Assembly: GCA_027922465.2 (NCBI GenBank)
Contig: BQMF02000001.1
Span: forward strand, 1,488,001-1,552,000
Source of the DNA: Turritopsis dohrnii
Taxonomy: Eukaryota; Cnidaria; Hydrozoa; Anthoathecata; Oceaniidae
DNA: 64,000 nucleotides
Direction of reading: 5' to 3'
Part shown: positions 24,284-37,800 of the stretch, one piece after another
Position numbering within the stretch: the stretch's first letter is position 1
How the letters are laid out: every line of letters begins with the position of its first letter
The notes under the pieces: generated by a model
What the model was told of the DNA's origin: nothing
The model's input: only the letters and a program-made list of their open reading frames with translations
The model's database searches: none
Made by a program: the position numbers and the translations under genes

Positions 24284-25144
24284 CTAGCCGCCAAGGCGGC
24301 GTCGCTCGCCGCCCATGTCCACCTCCTCTGTATCACTGCATCAATAAACGTCAAATTTCCTTATAAACGGCTCGTACAACCAGAAGCAGATTCGATGTCA
24401 CAACCTCTGGTAAAACCAATCTTTTATCAGTGTAACAATACACTCAAAACGTATAGAGAGAAAACTTCAACTTTTGTTTAAAAAAAGTTACGCGCTCTAC
24501 ATGGGTGCTATCAAATGTAAGGGGAAAATGGATTCTCTTCTTGAAAAGATCACACGGGAGGAGAGAAGAAAAGGCACGTGCTAAATGAATCAAGTGAATA
24601 AAAAAACGTTCGATCTGATATAAAATAAAATAGATTAAAAGAAATCGATTAAAGACAACTATTATGACAAAAGCAAAAAAAAATATTTTGTTTTATGATA
24701 TTTTTTTTTTACCTATAGGTTTTTAAACATTTTCATTACTCGAAAAAAAAGTTCAACCGTCTCAGACAGTCAGGCAAGGATACGTTAGGATACACTGGCA
24801 AACCGAGATGCTACCACGTTCTCCCACGGCTGCTTTTTGTCCAAAATGTTTTATCAGTTAGTTTCTTTGTATTTAGTTGATGTATTGTTTTCAAAGCCAA
24901 GTCAACGTGGAATATAAAACTAACAAAATAATAAAAACGAAACGTTATTCCTATTAGTTCATCAGCCAAAAAAAGTCACGTTCGATTGGGGTTGCAATGT
25001 ATTTGCTTCGAACCCACGTCGCACACAAAAAAAGAAATAATTTCGCTCACAACTCAATCTACCATTTTGCGTGACTTACAAACAAACAAACAAACGCACA
25101 AACAAACAAACAAACAAACAGAGAATCGGCTATTAATATATAGA
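24284..25144 (-). mobile_element. Helitron-like unit H2
   Basis: A close copy of H1 over most of its length, with the same terminal TC and hairpin-CTAG signals. Near its TC end it has an expandable (CAAA)n tract longer than that of H1. It abuts H1 and H3 directly. Confidence 0.55.
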
Positions 25145-25918
25145 CTAGCCGCCAAGGCGGCGTCGCTCGCCGCCCATGTCCACCTTCAGCCTGCGTTTGG
25201 TTCACGAAAAATAAAATTAGGGATTTGGCAATTATAAGTGTGCCCATGTTGTAGAGCTCGAAAAACTGGTCAAAAAAATGTATGGGATCGTTTTGTTACG
25301 ACCAACTGTTATGGAAATATTGTTGATCAAAACTTTTGATGACGTCATAGACCCGTCCCCCAAAAAACTTGGCCTAAATTTGAGAACACCAAAAATAAAA
25401 TTAAGAATTTAGCAATAATAAGTGTGCCCATGTTGTAGAGCTCGAAAAACTGATCAAAAAAATGTATGGGATCGTTTTCCTACGATCAACCGTTTCGGAG
25501 ATATCGTCGATCAAAATTTTGATGACGTCATAGACCCGTCCCCCATAAAAATTAGACCCAAATTTTTCGTCACTCTATCGCCTGCATCGCGGACCCCAAA
25601 AAACGTCAGTTATCCCTATTGGTTACCGAGATAATTTTCCCTAAACGTCTCATTCGATTAGGGTCTCAATACAATGGTTTCACACTGACGTCGCACAAAA
25701 TAAAATAAAATAATCACTCTCACAACTCAATCTACCATACCAATAGTAAATTATATATATTACCTTATAGTAATAGTAAATTACCGTTATTAAAAATGGC
25801 GGATGGACGCAAAAGTCTTGAATAACGGAAAACGGAAAGTTTCTGATCAATATCAATTGGATCGTAAAAACGTATCAGCACTTTTGATGAATCAGAAAAT
25901 CGTTTAATATTGGTAATA
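25145..25918 (-). mobile_element. Helitron-like unit H3 (composite)
   Basis: It shares only the first ~45 bp (the 3' hairpin end) with H1/H2, then switches at about 25190 to the internal sequence family of H5-H8: two tandem copies of the GTTGTAGAGCTCGAAAAACTG module, near 25245 and 25430. The TC end is not clear. Confidence 0.4.
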
Positions 25919-26891
25919 CTAGTATCCCGGGTAAAAACTTTTTACCGAACTTAACTTTAAACATTAGGTCAAATCTGCCATTCCTGTGGTACGCACGCGT
26001 CACTCGCCACCCATGTTCAGTATGCGTTGTGTCACAGAATTTAACTCGTGTATATAAAAGTTTCTTTTCAGGCATTAATTTGTTATTACATTCAGAAGAT
26101 TAAAAACAGAAACAAATAGCAACATGGCTCAGAATAATATATTTATACGCAGAAGAGAAGTAACTTTAATGTAAAAAAAATGGCAATATATAACACAGAA
26201 CTGTTTACCCAGACATACGAAACCAAACATTGAATAACATTACAAAATGTGAATTGAAAACAAATTGATACCTTCCAACTGTGTTTCTTTCGTGCGGAAG
26301 TTACATTATACAGCAACCATTAATGAATTTTTGAAACGATATATAGTCTGTTCTTCCCAAAACCATCAACGTCATGATTAAAACCATGAGTTTCATTTCT
26401 TTATGCTTTTTTTTATTATTACCTTAAAAAATTAATACTTGAATTGTAATACCGAAAACCTAATCATGCTATAAGAATATTGAAATAAACAACAACAACA
26501 ACAACAAAAAAAATGCAATTCAACTACGCATTTATCCTAAAAACAATAACTCAAAACAACAAAACACCGTAATAGTAATTGTAATACTGTAATACCGAAA
26601 ACCTAATCATGCTATAAAAATATTGAAATAAACAACAACAACAAAAAGTGAAATTCAACTACGCATTTATCCTTAAAACAAAAATTTACCCAGAAGATAA
26701 AAAGTCACAAATAAAATCATAATGCCAAACTTATATATATACCCAGGTACGTAAACGATTACCATAACACAAAATAATGCATAAACATTTCATTGCACAG
26801 TAATAACTAATGAACTTCTTAAATACATAATCCATTCACATCTACCTTATGAATAATAATCAAAAACACAAACGTGATGACAGAATTTATA

Positions 26892-27653
26892 CCGTCTATC
26901 GTCCTAACTTCGGACATCCTTCCAAACTTCGGACATAAAAAAAACATATCCGCAAAATACAAACCACATCAGTAAAAGTCCATACTACACTGTGAATTAA
27001 ACTATAAATCTAAAACTTGTCATAACTAAACTTAACAAAAATGAAACAAACACTTAAACTAGTTGACTGTACCCTTGAGACGAACGTGATTTATAATTAC
27101 ACTGCGCGTTTAACGGCAAATATCCACTATGGATAATTGTCCACGGACATAAATACAAACATACGCAGGTGCTCATTACGTAGAGAAGAGTATTGTAAAA
27201 TCATCATACGCAATTGATTAGTATCAAAGAAAAAAGTCGAAAAAAAATGTAAACAAAACATTTCGCTCAATGATATTCAATGCTTGGTTCTCTGGTTACC
27301 TGATTCTCATTCAGTTACATATAAAAGATTCAATATATAGTTATTTCAAAAGTTAATACAAGTAGAAACCGTCTGCTATAATACTATTTTAAGTTGTTCG
27401 ACAGGATTGCTATTGCAATCCCTTGAGGATGACGTTTATCGTTATTTTCAAGTCACTTATTTTCTACACGCTTATTTACGCTTCACGCTGACTTTATTGC
27501 GTTTGAACACATTATTTTATCAGCTTTATCTAATATTTTAGTATTTATTGTGACTTGGTTTGATTGATTATGTACATTTCGTTTACCAGACAGGTCTGTT
27601 TATTTAGCGTGTCCGAAGTTTGGAAGGATGTCCGAAGTTAGGACGATTGACGG
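26892..27653. mobile_element. 762-bp TA-flanked DNA transposon with matching empty site
   Basis: Inverted ends of about 44 bp: CCGTCTATCGTCCTAACTTC on the left and CCGTCAATCGTCCTAACTTC (reverse complement) on the right, continuing through GGACATCCTTCCAAACTTCG on both sides. TA flanks lie at 26890-26891 and 27654-27655. The homologous position in the other copy (33384-33385) has a single TA and no insert. No transposase is encoded. Confidence 0.85.
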
Positions 27654-28064
27654 TATATCTAAAGAGTTTATAAAAAATAGAAAACAACCACATTTTTAAT
27701 CTGAGTTAAAATCTCCTCTGGCTAATTCACAACAGTTAAACAACCCTTTATTCTTATTTATCCAGCATACCAACTGTGTTATAACTAAATAGATTTATAC
27801 TATTTTAACTTTAGCTGAACTTTAAACAAAATGGGAAACCTTTCACTGCCAATTCACATGTTAGTAAACTAAACAGCATTGATCATCTTCTGTAGACATT
27901 TTCAAACACTTCTAAACTCTTTACTTCTATATTCATACCTATAAACAAATTACTAATACTTTATTTACTTTCCAGCACAAACATACATAGGTATTTATAA
28001 AACACTTTCGCTACCATTTTTTTTTAAGTGAAATACATAAAACTGCTCTCTTCGTTTGGAAAAA

Positions 28065-28803
28065 CTGCTAAACTTTCTGTATTTTCCAGTAGATTTTGTA
28101 CTTTTTGGCAGGCAGACAAAAGCATCAAGCATCGATATAAATTAGATACAATAGATACAATCAGACAGCATAACACATTCCCCACTTCCACAGCGTCATG
28201 AGAAATAAAAACATTCATAGCTGTAGGACCATTTTTAAAGTAATAATAGCGCGCGTTACCAAAACAAATTTCTCTCGGCTTCCTTTTCATCCAGCAGCAT
28301 ATACACATTCTAAACGACAGAATAACTGAGACATCCGCTCAAAGCTAAATCAATTAATCTTTCAAAACTAAATTAAAACCATCCCTTACTGTGTAAATAA
28401 ACATGAAACTGCATTTCTCCACTGCACTTTCTTCTGTATAGCGATATTTGATAACTAAAACGTAAACAAACATTTAAAAACCTGTTCTTTTATTAATCTA
28501 AATTATTAAACAATAAAAGTCTTATCGTTCTGCACAGCCAATTTTTAAAAACTTCACTGCACTTCTTCTGTATAAAAGTTTTATAATAATACCTTTTGTT
28601 CGTTCGATCTTTCTGCAGCTAATTTTTAAAAACTTCACTGCACTTCTTCTGTATATCTAAATATGATTTTTCATTGTAAACAAACGATAATAAAACGTTT
28701 TATAATAATAACAATACCTTCGTGCATACAAACCTGTGTTTCTTCGTCAGTTCTTTCGTCGATTTGCTGCCTAAAACAATCAAATTTAAATTAAAATATT
28801 CGT
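28065..28803. repeat. 739-bp segment duplicated directly at 29291-30029
   Basis: The offset is constant (1226 bp) across the whole segment and the sequence looks essentially identical. The segment occurs only once in the sister unit 32417-34848, so the second copy is secondary. Confidence 0.85.
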
Positions 28804-29291
28804 TGTTCAACTAAAGGTTCTTAATAATCTATGAATTTATGTACGCCATCGGCTATTAATCAAACACGCCCTAAGGTGCACTGGGAACACAATTTCAGTT
28901 CTTTTCTGTTTTTGTAACTAATCGAATAACGACATGAACGCTGAAATTGGAAAAATATATTTTTCGATCTTTCAAATATATGTTTCGATCTAAATGACAA
29001 TATTATGTATCCACTTTGCTTCATGTTTTTGTATCGACAATCTTTTTCTTCCAGGTTGTGAATCAAGGTCAAATTACCTTTCTTCAAGAAGAAAACAAAG
29101 CATTAACCGAACTATCCAAATCGGCAGAATCTCAATTCAAGTAACACCGCACAGAAGTTGATTAGGTTTGAAGGATAAATAGAAAGTCTTTTCCAGCAAA
29201 AAATTACTGAGGATTGATGAGTTAACATCATCAGTTGAGGCATGCAAAGGAGAAAACACCCTTTTGAATAAACACATCGAAGAAATGATAC
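28804..29291 (-). repeat. Right arm of the 488-bp inverted duplication
   Basis: It is the inverted copy of 22537-23024, carrying the coiled-coil exon fragment with its splice sites. It sits exactly between the two direct copies of the 739-bp segment. The reading frame across its right junction forms a chimeric ORF on the minus strand (29534-29112), which is probably not a gene. Confidence 0.85.
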
Positions 29292-30029
29292 TGCTAAACT
29301 TTCTGTATTTTCCAGTAGATTTTGTACTTTTTGGCAGGCAGACAAAAGCATCAAGCATCGATATAAATTAGATACAATAGATACAATCAGACAGCATAAC
29401 ACATTCCCCACTTCCACAGCGTCATGAGAAATAAAAACATTCATAGCTGTAGGACCATTTTTAAAGTAATAATAGCGCGCGTTACCAAAACAAATTTCTC
29501 TCGGCTTCCTTTTCATCCAGCAGCATATACACATTCTAAACGACAGAATAACTGAGACATCCGCTCAAAGCTAAATCAATTAATCTTTCAAAACTAAATT
29601 AAAACCATCCCTTACTGTGTAAATAAACATGAAACTGCATTTCTCCACTGCACTTTCTTCTGTATAGCGATATTTGATAACTAAAACGTAAACAAACATT
29701 TAAAAACCTGTTCTTTTATTAATCTAAATTATTAAACAATAAAAGTCTTATCGTTCTGCACAGCCAATTTTTAAAAACTTCACTGCACTTCTTCTGTATA
29801 AAAGTTTTATAATAATACCTTTTGTTCGTTCGATCTTTCTGCAGCTAATTTTTAAAAACTTCACTGCACTTCTTCTGTATATCTAAATATGATTTTTCAT
29901 TGTAAACAAACGATAATAAAACGTTTTATAATAATAACAATACCTTCGTGCATACAAACCTGTGTTTCTTCGTCAGTTCTTTCGTCGATTTGCTGCCTAA
30001 AACAATCAAATTTAAATTAAAATATTCGT
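29291..30029. repeat. Second direct copy of the 739-bp segment
   Basis: See 28065-28803. After 30029 the sequence continues as the normal Helitron unit, matching 34530 onward in the sister copy. Confidence 0.85.
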
Positions 30030-30342
30030 ATACAAAAAGAAACACGTCTTCTTCGCGAAGTTTCTTGCTCACGAAATGATCGTTGACAAATTTCGAACGA
30101 TTAACATTGCATTGCTCGCACTCCTCCAAAGACGTTTTTCGGCTGATTTCCACTGCGCAAGCCAAAAATAACAAAACGGAGGAGCATATACTAATCGCGA
30201 AAAATCAAAAAAATCACTCTCGCTTTGGCGTGGTTTTACGACGAAAAGGGAAAAAATAAGAAGGTTTTGACCGTGCAAAAAAAACAAATATATCACTCTC
30301 TAAAATAAAAGTGGTATGCACAACGCGGATTATCGTTTAATA

Positions 30343-30901
30343 CTAGTATCTCGCGTAAAAAATTTTTACGGCTTTAATTTCGAAAAGGATCTGCCGAAAT
30401 CTCACGTTCCCGTGTGCGAACCCCGTGATGAAAATTTCAATTACGGAATCGGGACTGGAAAATGTACCCATGTTGTAGAGCTTGAAAAACTGATCAAAAA
30501 AATGTATGGAATCATTTCGCTATGACCAACCGTTGGAGAGATATCATCAATCAAAGGTTTTGTGACGTCATAGCCGCAGTACCAACTAAAATTTAGGCCC
30601 AAATGTTGCGTCACCCCATCACCCGTGTCGCCGACCCTCAAAAACGTCAGTTATCGCTATTGGTTCTCGAGATATTTTCCCAAAAACGTCGCGTTCGATT
30701 GGGGATGCAATGCAATGGTTCCCCCGTGATAAGATAAAAATAACTGACGTCACGCCGCGTGCTATTATACTAATCCTCGATTATCAATGGTCTAACGAAA
30801 AAATGACCACGATTAAGAAGATTTTGACCGTAAATTTGAGAAAAAACCAACACTCTCTAAATTAAAAGTGGGATGCACACACGCGAATTAGTATAATAAG
30901 A
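30343..30901 (-). mobile_element. Helitron-like unit H5
   Basis: On the minus strand it starts TCTTATTATACTAATTCG and ends with a CGTAAAAA/TTTTTACG hairpin, CGAGATA and CTAG. The internal module with TGTAGAGCTTGAAAAACTGA and TGACGTCATAGCCGCAGTACC is shared by H3 and H5-H8. Confidence 0.55.
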
Positions 30902-31463
30902 CTAGTATCCCGGGTAAAAACTTTTTACCGAACTTAGCTTCGAAAACATTAGGTCAAATCCACCATTCCCGTGTACGTACCCCGTGACGAAAAAATAAAT
31001 CATAGAATCCCAACTCAAAAGTGTACCCATGTTGTAGAGCTCGAAAAGCTGATCAAAAAAGTGTATGGGATCGTTTCGCTACGACCAACCGTTGCGGAGA
31101 TATCGCTGATCAAAGATTTCGATGACGTCATATCCGCAGTACCAAATAAAATTTAGTCCCAAATGATGCGTCACCCCATCACCCGTATCGCTGACCCCAA
31201 AAAACGTCAGTTATCCCTATTGGTTCTTGAGATATTTCCCCAAAAACGTCGCGTTCGATTGGGGATGCAATGCAATGATTCCCCGTGATCATAAAAAACT
31301 GACGTCAAATGATGCCACGTGCTGTTATACTAATCGTGAATGTGTCTTGCGTGGGCGAACTGCCGCTATATGACCACGATTAAGAAGATTTTGACCATTA
31401 AAAAACAAAAAAACAAACACTCTCTAAGTTAAATGTGTTGCACACAACGCGAATTAGTATATA
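30902..31463 (-). mobile_element. Helitron-like unit H6
   Basis: 562 bp, head to tail with H5. Its hairpin is the GGTAAAAA/TTTTTACC version, so two terminal subfamilies alternate in the array. The same internal module is present. Confidence 0.55.
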
Positions 31464-31888
31464 CTAGTATCTCGCGTAAAAGTTTTTTACGACTTTAATT
31501 TCGAAAAGAATCTGCAGAGATACGACGCGTTCCCGTGTGTGTACCCCGTGACGAAAATTTTAATAACGGAATTGGAAAAGGAAAGTGTACCCAAGCTGTA
31601 GAGCTTGAAAAACTGATCAAAAAAATGTATGGGATCGTTTCGCTACGACCAACCGTTGCAGAGATATCGTCGGTCAAAGATTTTAATGACGTCATAGCCG
31701 CAGTACCAAATAAAATTTAGGCCCAAATGTTGCGTCACCCCATCATCCGTGTTGCCGACCCTAAAAAACGTCAGTTATCGCTATTGGTTCTCGAGATATT
31801 TCCCCAAAAACGCCGCGTTCGATTGGGGATGCAATGCAATGGCTCCCCCGTGATACGACAAAAATAACTGACGTCACGCCGCGTGCTA
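31464..31888 (-). mobile_element. Helitron-like unit H7, shortened
   Basis: 425 bp. It lacks the last ~130 bp at the TC end and runs from GCCGCGTGCTA straight into the CTAG of H8. Confidence 0.5.
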
Positions 31889-32416
31889 CTAGTATCTCGC
31901 GTAAAAAATTTTTACGACTTTAATTTCGAAAATGTTGTCACGAAAATAGGTGACGAAAAATTAAAGTACCAAATCTCGAAAAGAGACCGTACCTATGTTG
32001 TAGAGCTCGAAAAACTGATTAAAAAAATGTATGGGATCGTTTCGCTACGACCAACCGTTGCGGAGATATCGTCGATCAAAAGTTTTGATGACGTCATATC
32101 CGCAGTACCAAATAAAATTTAGGCCCAAATGTTGCGTCACCCCATCACCCGTGTTGCCGACCCTAAAAAACGTCAGTTATCGCTATTGGTTCTCGAGATA
32201 TTTCCCCAAAAACGTCGCGTTCGATTGGGGATGCAATGCAATAAGATAAGATAAAAAAACTGACGTCACGCCGCGTGCTATTATACTAATCGTCAATTAT
32301 CAATGGTCTAACGAAAAAATGACCACGATTAAGAAGATTTTGACCGTAAATTTAGAAAAAACACAACACTCTCTAAAATAAAAGTGGGATGCACAACGCG
32401 GATTAGTATATATAGA
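31889..32416 (-). mobile_element. Helitron-like unit H8
   Basis: 528 bp. On the minus strand it starts TCTATATATACTAATCC and ends with hairpin plus CTAG. The internal module reads in the same frame as in H6 and H7. Confidence 0.55.
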
Positions 32417-34848
32417 CTAGTATCCCGGGTAAAAACTTTTTACCGAACTTAACTTTGAAAACATTAGGTCAAATCTGTCATTCCTGTGGTACGTACGCGT
32501 CACTCGCCACCCATGTTCAGTATGCGTTGTGTCACAGAATTTAACTCGTGTAAAAGTTTCTTTTCAGGCATGAATTTGTTATTACATTCAGAAAATTAAA
32601 AACAGAAGCAAATAGCAACATGGCTCAGAATAATATATTTATACGCAGAAGAGAAGTAACTTTAATGTAAAAAAATAGCAATATATAACACAGAACTGTT
32701 TACCCAGACATACGAAACCAAACATTGAATAACATTACAAAATGTGAATTGAAAACAAATTGATACCTTCCAACTGTGTTTCTTTCGTGTGGAAGTTACA
32801 TTATACAGCAACCATTAATGAATTTTTAAAATGATATATAGTCTATTCTTCCCAAAACCATCAACGTCATGATTAAAACCATGAGTCTCATTTCTTTATA
32901 ATTTTTTTATTATTACCTAAAAAATTAATACTTGAATTGTAATACCGAAAACCTAATCATGCTATAAGAATATTGAAATAAACAACAACAACAACAACAA
33001 AAAAAAATGCAATTCAACTACGCATTTATCCTAAAAACAATAACTCAAAACAACAAAACACCGTAATAGTAATTGTAATACTGTAATACCGAAAACCTAA
33101 TCATGCTATAAGAATATTGAAATAAACAACAACAACAAAAAGTGAAATTCAACTACGCATTTATCCTTAAAACAAAAATTTACCCAGAAGATAAAAAGTC
33201 ACAAATAAAATCATAATGCCAAACTTATATATATACCCAGGTACGTAAACGATTACCATAACACAAAATAATGCATAAACATTTCATTGCACAGTAATAA
33301 CTAATGAACTTCTTAAATACATAATCCATTCACATCTACCTTATGAATAATAATCAAAAACACAAACGTGATGACAGAATTCATATATCTAAAGAGTTTA
33401 TAAAAAATTGAAAACAACCACATTTTTAATCTGAGTTAAAATCTCCTCTGGCTAATTCACAACAGTTAAACAACCCTTTATTCTTATTTATCCAGCATAC
33501 CAACTGTGTTATAACTAAATAGATTTATACTATTTTAACTTTAGCTGAACTTTAAACAAAATGGGATACCTTTCACTGCCAATTCACATGTTAGTAAACT
33601 AAACAGCATTGATCATCTTCTGTAGACATTTTCAAACACTTCTAAACTCTTTACTTCTATATTCATACCTATAAACAAATTACTAATACTTTATTTACTT
33701 TCCAGCACAAACATACATAGGTATTTATAAAACACTTTCGCTACCATTTTTTTTTAAGTGAAATACATAAAACTGCTCTCTTCGTTTGGAAAAACTGCTA
33801 AACTTTCTGTATTTTCCAGTAGATTTTGTACTTTTTGGCAGGCAGACAAAAGCATCAAGCATCGATATAAATTAGATACAATAGATACAATCAGACAGCA
33901 TAACACATTCCCCACTTCCACAGCGTCATGAGAAATAAAAACATTCATAGCTGTAGGACCATTTTTAATGTAATAATAGCGCGCGTTACCAAAACAAATT
34001 TCTCTCGGCTTCCTTTTCATCCAGCAGCATATACACATTCTAAACGACAGAATAACTAAGACATCCACTCAAAGCTAAATCAATTAATCTTTCAAAACTA
34101 AATTAAAACCATTCCTTACTGTGTAAATAAACATGAAACTGCATTTCTCCACTGCACTTTCTTCTGTATAGCGATATTTGATAACTAAAACGTAAACAAA
34201 CATTTAAAAACCTGTTCTTTTATTAATCTAAATTATTAAACAATAAAAGTCTTATCGTTCTGCACAGCCAATTTTTAAAAACTTCACTGCACTTCTTCTG
34301 TATAAAAGTTTTATAATAATACCTTTTGTTCGTTCGATCTTTCTGCAGCTAATTTTTAAAAACTTCACTGCACTTCTTCTGTATATCTAAATATGATTTT
34401 TCATTGTAAACAAACGATAATAAAACGTTTTATAATAATAACAATACCTTCGTGCATGCAAACCTGTGTTTCTTCATCAGTTCTTTCGTCGATTTGCTGC
34501 CTAAAACAATCAAATTTAAATCAAAATATTCGTATACAAAAAGAAACACGTCTTCTTCGCGAAGTTTCTTGCTCACGAAATGATCGTTGACAAATTTCGA
34601 ACGATTAACATTGCATTGCTCGCACTCCTCCAAAGACGTTTTTCGGCTGATTTCCACTGCGCAAGCCAAAAATAACAAAACGGAGGAGCATATACTAATC
34701 GCGAAAAATCAAAAAAATCACTCTCGCTTTGGCGTGGTTTTACGACGAAAAGGGAAAAAATAAGAAGGATTTGACCGTGAAAAAAAAACAAATATATCAC
34801 TCTCTAAAATAAAAGTGTGACACACAATCGCGAATTAGTATATATAGA
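32417..34848 (-). mobile_element. Helitron-like unit H9 (unrearranged sister of H4)
   Basis: 2432 bp with a CTAG/hairpin end at 32417 and a TCTATATATACTAATTCG end at 34848. It shows the ancestral structure from which H4 differs, with an empty TA site at 33384. The short ORFs inside (such as 34068-33754 on the minus strand) have no recognisable function. Confidence 0.55.
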
Positions 34849-37800
34849 TAGATTGGTAATATATGAAAAATTTGGCATGGAAGAGAATGCCGTACAAGAA
34901 AACACTCAAATGCACATAAATCATGATTTCGTATGCCTTCAATGTCATAGAAGATTCAAAACCTTAAGGGGATTAATGCAACATCAGCGAAATTGTAAAG
35001 TTAATTTACACATAGTATCAAACAACAAGGAACATAATAACGAGAATTCGACGCCTGCACAAGTGGAAAACGTAACGTCATTGCCAGAAGAAACGGTAGT
35101 GGAAAACTTTTATTGGAATACAATAAAAGGTAGTGAGGTGACAAGAACTATAAATTGCATTTATGATGAAATAGTGTACTGGAGGAAAAATTTATTTATG
35201 CTACCGAATGGCGCGACCGGCAAGAATTACATCAGAGAAACAACGAGACTATTGAATCTCTGGGTGGAAAATAGCCCAATGAAAGATATTTCAATAAAAG
35301 CCGTTCATATTATGCCAAACCTTCTATTACAAAAACCATCAAAAAATTCGAAAGCGAGAGATCATGTACGAGCTCTAGAAAGAAGACTAACATTATGGCA
35401 TAATGGAGAATTCGAAGAATTGTTGAATGAAACCCGCGCAATTCAACACCAACTGCAATCGAAACAAGTGACAGGAGATATAAAAATCATATCAAAGCAA
35501 TTCAAACAGCTGATGCAAAAAGGAGATGTCAACAAAGCTTTGAAACTTATAACAAACAATATGTCCAGTGGAATACTTCCGCTTACGGATGAAACGTTGG
35601 AAGTGTTGAATCAAAAACATCCTGAATCCGTTAAAATGGAGGAAGACATTGTATTGCAGGGACCAATGCAACAAGTTCATCCAATACTGTTCGAGGAAAT
35701 TGATGCCGATCTAGTCATCAAAGCGGCGAAGTATACGAAAGGAGGCTCTGGACCTTCTGGTCTAGATGCTGATGCATGGAGAAAGATGTTAGTTTCACGT
35801 GTGTATGGTGACAGTGGTACAGACCTGAGAAAAACGTTCGCTGAAGTCGTCAAAAAGATATGTAGAGAAGACATTCAGGACAACTCATTGGAATCTTTCC
35901 TTGCCTGTAGACTCGTACCCCTTGACAAAAGACCAGGACTACGACCTATCGGTGTTGGCGAAGTACTTCGTAGAATTGCTGGGAAAATGGTCATGTCTAC
36001 TGTGCGTAAGGATGTTCTGAAAACGTCATCAAAAGTACAAATGTGCTCTGGACAGGAATCAGGCAGTGAAGCCGCAATACACGCCATGAGAGAAATGTTT
36101 GACAGCGAATCCAGTGAAGCTGTATTATCAGTAGATGCAGCCAATGCATTTAATAACCTCAATAGAAATGCTCTGCTTAATAATATCAAGATTGTGTGCC
36201 CCATTTTATCGCAGTACGTCATCAATTGCTACAATCATCCGGCAAGATTATTCATTCTCGGTGGAAAGAAATAGCTTCTAAAGAAGGCACAACACAAGGT
36301 GACCCTCTGGCCATGGCCATATATGCTATTGGCTTGACACCTATGCTGGAGATGTTGGTTCAGCTTTTAGCAAACTATGACGATAAAACAAAAATGGTAG
36401 CATACGCTGATGACTTGACAGGTGTTGGTAGATTGAAATCTTTAAAGCAATGGTGGGAAAACTTATGCGAAATTGGTCCGAAATTTGGCTACTATCCACA
36501 ACCAGCTAAATCTTGGTTAATAGTTAAAGGACAATTTCACGAAACAGCCGAAATGATATTTAACGGAACGGACATAAAGATCACCACAAGTGGTCAGCGA
36601 CATCTTGGAGCTGTTATTGGTGATACGAACTATCAGAAACAATACTGCGAGAAGATAGTTAAGGGTTGGGTAGATGAAATAAAATTACTTTCGGAAATCG
36701 CAACAACAGAACCACAAGCTGCCTATGCCAGTTATATAAATGGATTCCAAAGCAAATACACATACTTCATTAGAACAATAAAAGGATTTAAAACGTACTT
36801 AAATCCAGTTGAAGATGCTGTGCGCCATAACTTATTACCAGCTTTAACGGGTGGACACATTTGCAATAATGACGAAAGAATCTTGTTATCGTTACCTCCA
36901 CGTCTTGGTGGGCTTGGTATCAAGATAATTACAGACGTTGCAGATGTGGAGTACAACAATTCCATAAAGGTGACAGAAGACCTGTCCAGAACTATTCTCG
37001 ATCAAGAAGAACAACACATCCGAAAAATGAAGACTTCAGAGATTAAACTTGAGATCAGAAAAGAAAGAAAAACAAGAAATGAAGAACTGCTGAAAGATAT
37101 AAGATCACGAATGGATTCTCAGCAACTTAAAAGCAATGACGCAAATCAGCAAACTGGCACATGTAACTGGTTAACAACGCTACCGTTAGCTGAGTTCAAT
37201 TACAATCTAAGTAAGGATCAATTCTGGGATGCTTTGAGACTCAGATACAATTGGTTCATCCCAAGAACACCAATGGAATGTGCTTGTGGCAAGAAATTTG
37301 ATGTGCAGCATGCCCTATCCTGCAAAAAGGGTGGATTTGTTTCGCTACGACACAACGAAGTAAGGGATATCACTGCTTCGTTTTTGAATGAAGTATGCAA
37401 AGACGTAAGAAAGGAGCCCCAACTAAGTAGATTATCTGGAGAAAAGCTTGAAGAACAGACAGCAAACGTAGGAGACGAAGCAAGACTTGACATCAGTGCT
37501 GTAGGCTTTTGGAGTCCTGGTCAACGAGCATTTTGCGACGTAAGGGTCTTTGACCATAACACTCTGTGATACAGGAACAATAACCTACAGAAGTGCTTTA
37601 CGAAAAATGAAGTGGAGAAGAAAAAACACTACAACGAACGTGTGTTACAAGTTGAAAATGGAAGTTTCACGCCATTGGTATTCAACGTTAACGGAGGTAT
37701 GGGTAGAGAATGTCAAGCATTTTATAGCCGATTGGCAGAGATGATCGCTGAAAAACGAAATGTTTCAAAATCCATCGCAACTTCATTCATACGCACAAAA

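Larger units (their letters stand above)
25919..30342 (-). mobile_element. Helitron-like unit H4, enlarged by insertion and rearrangement
   Basis: Its plus-strand start CTAGTATCCCGGGTAAAAAC followed by TTTTTACC gives, on the minus strand, a GGTAAAAA/TTTTTACC hairpin, a short spacer and CTAG. It is the enlarged counterpart of 32417-34848, differing by a 762-bp TA-flanked insertion (26892-27653) and by a 1.2-kb insertion-duplication (28804-30029). Its TC end has decayed. Confidence 0.5.

Noticed and set aside
29112..29534. 140-aa chimeric minus-strand ORF
   Set aside because: It arises by joining two repeat segments at the rearrangement breakpoint and has no recognisable domain.
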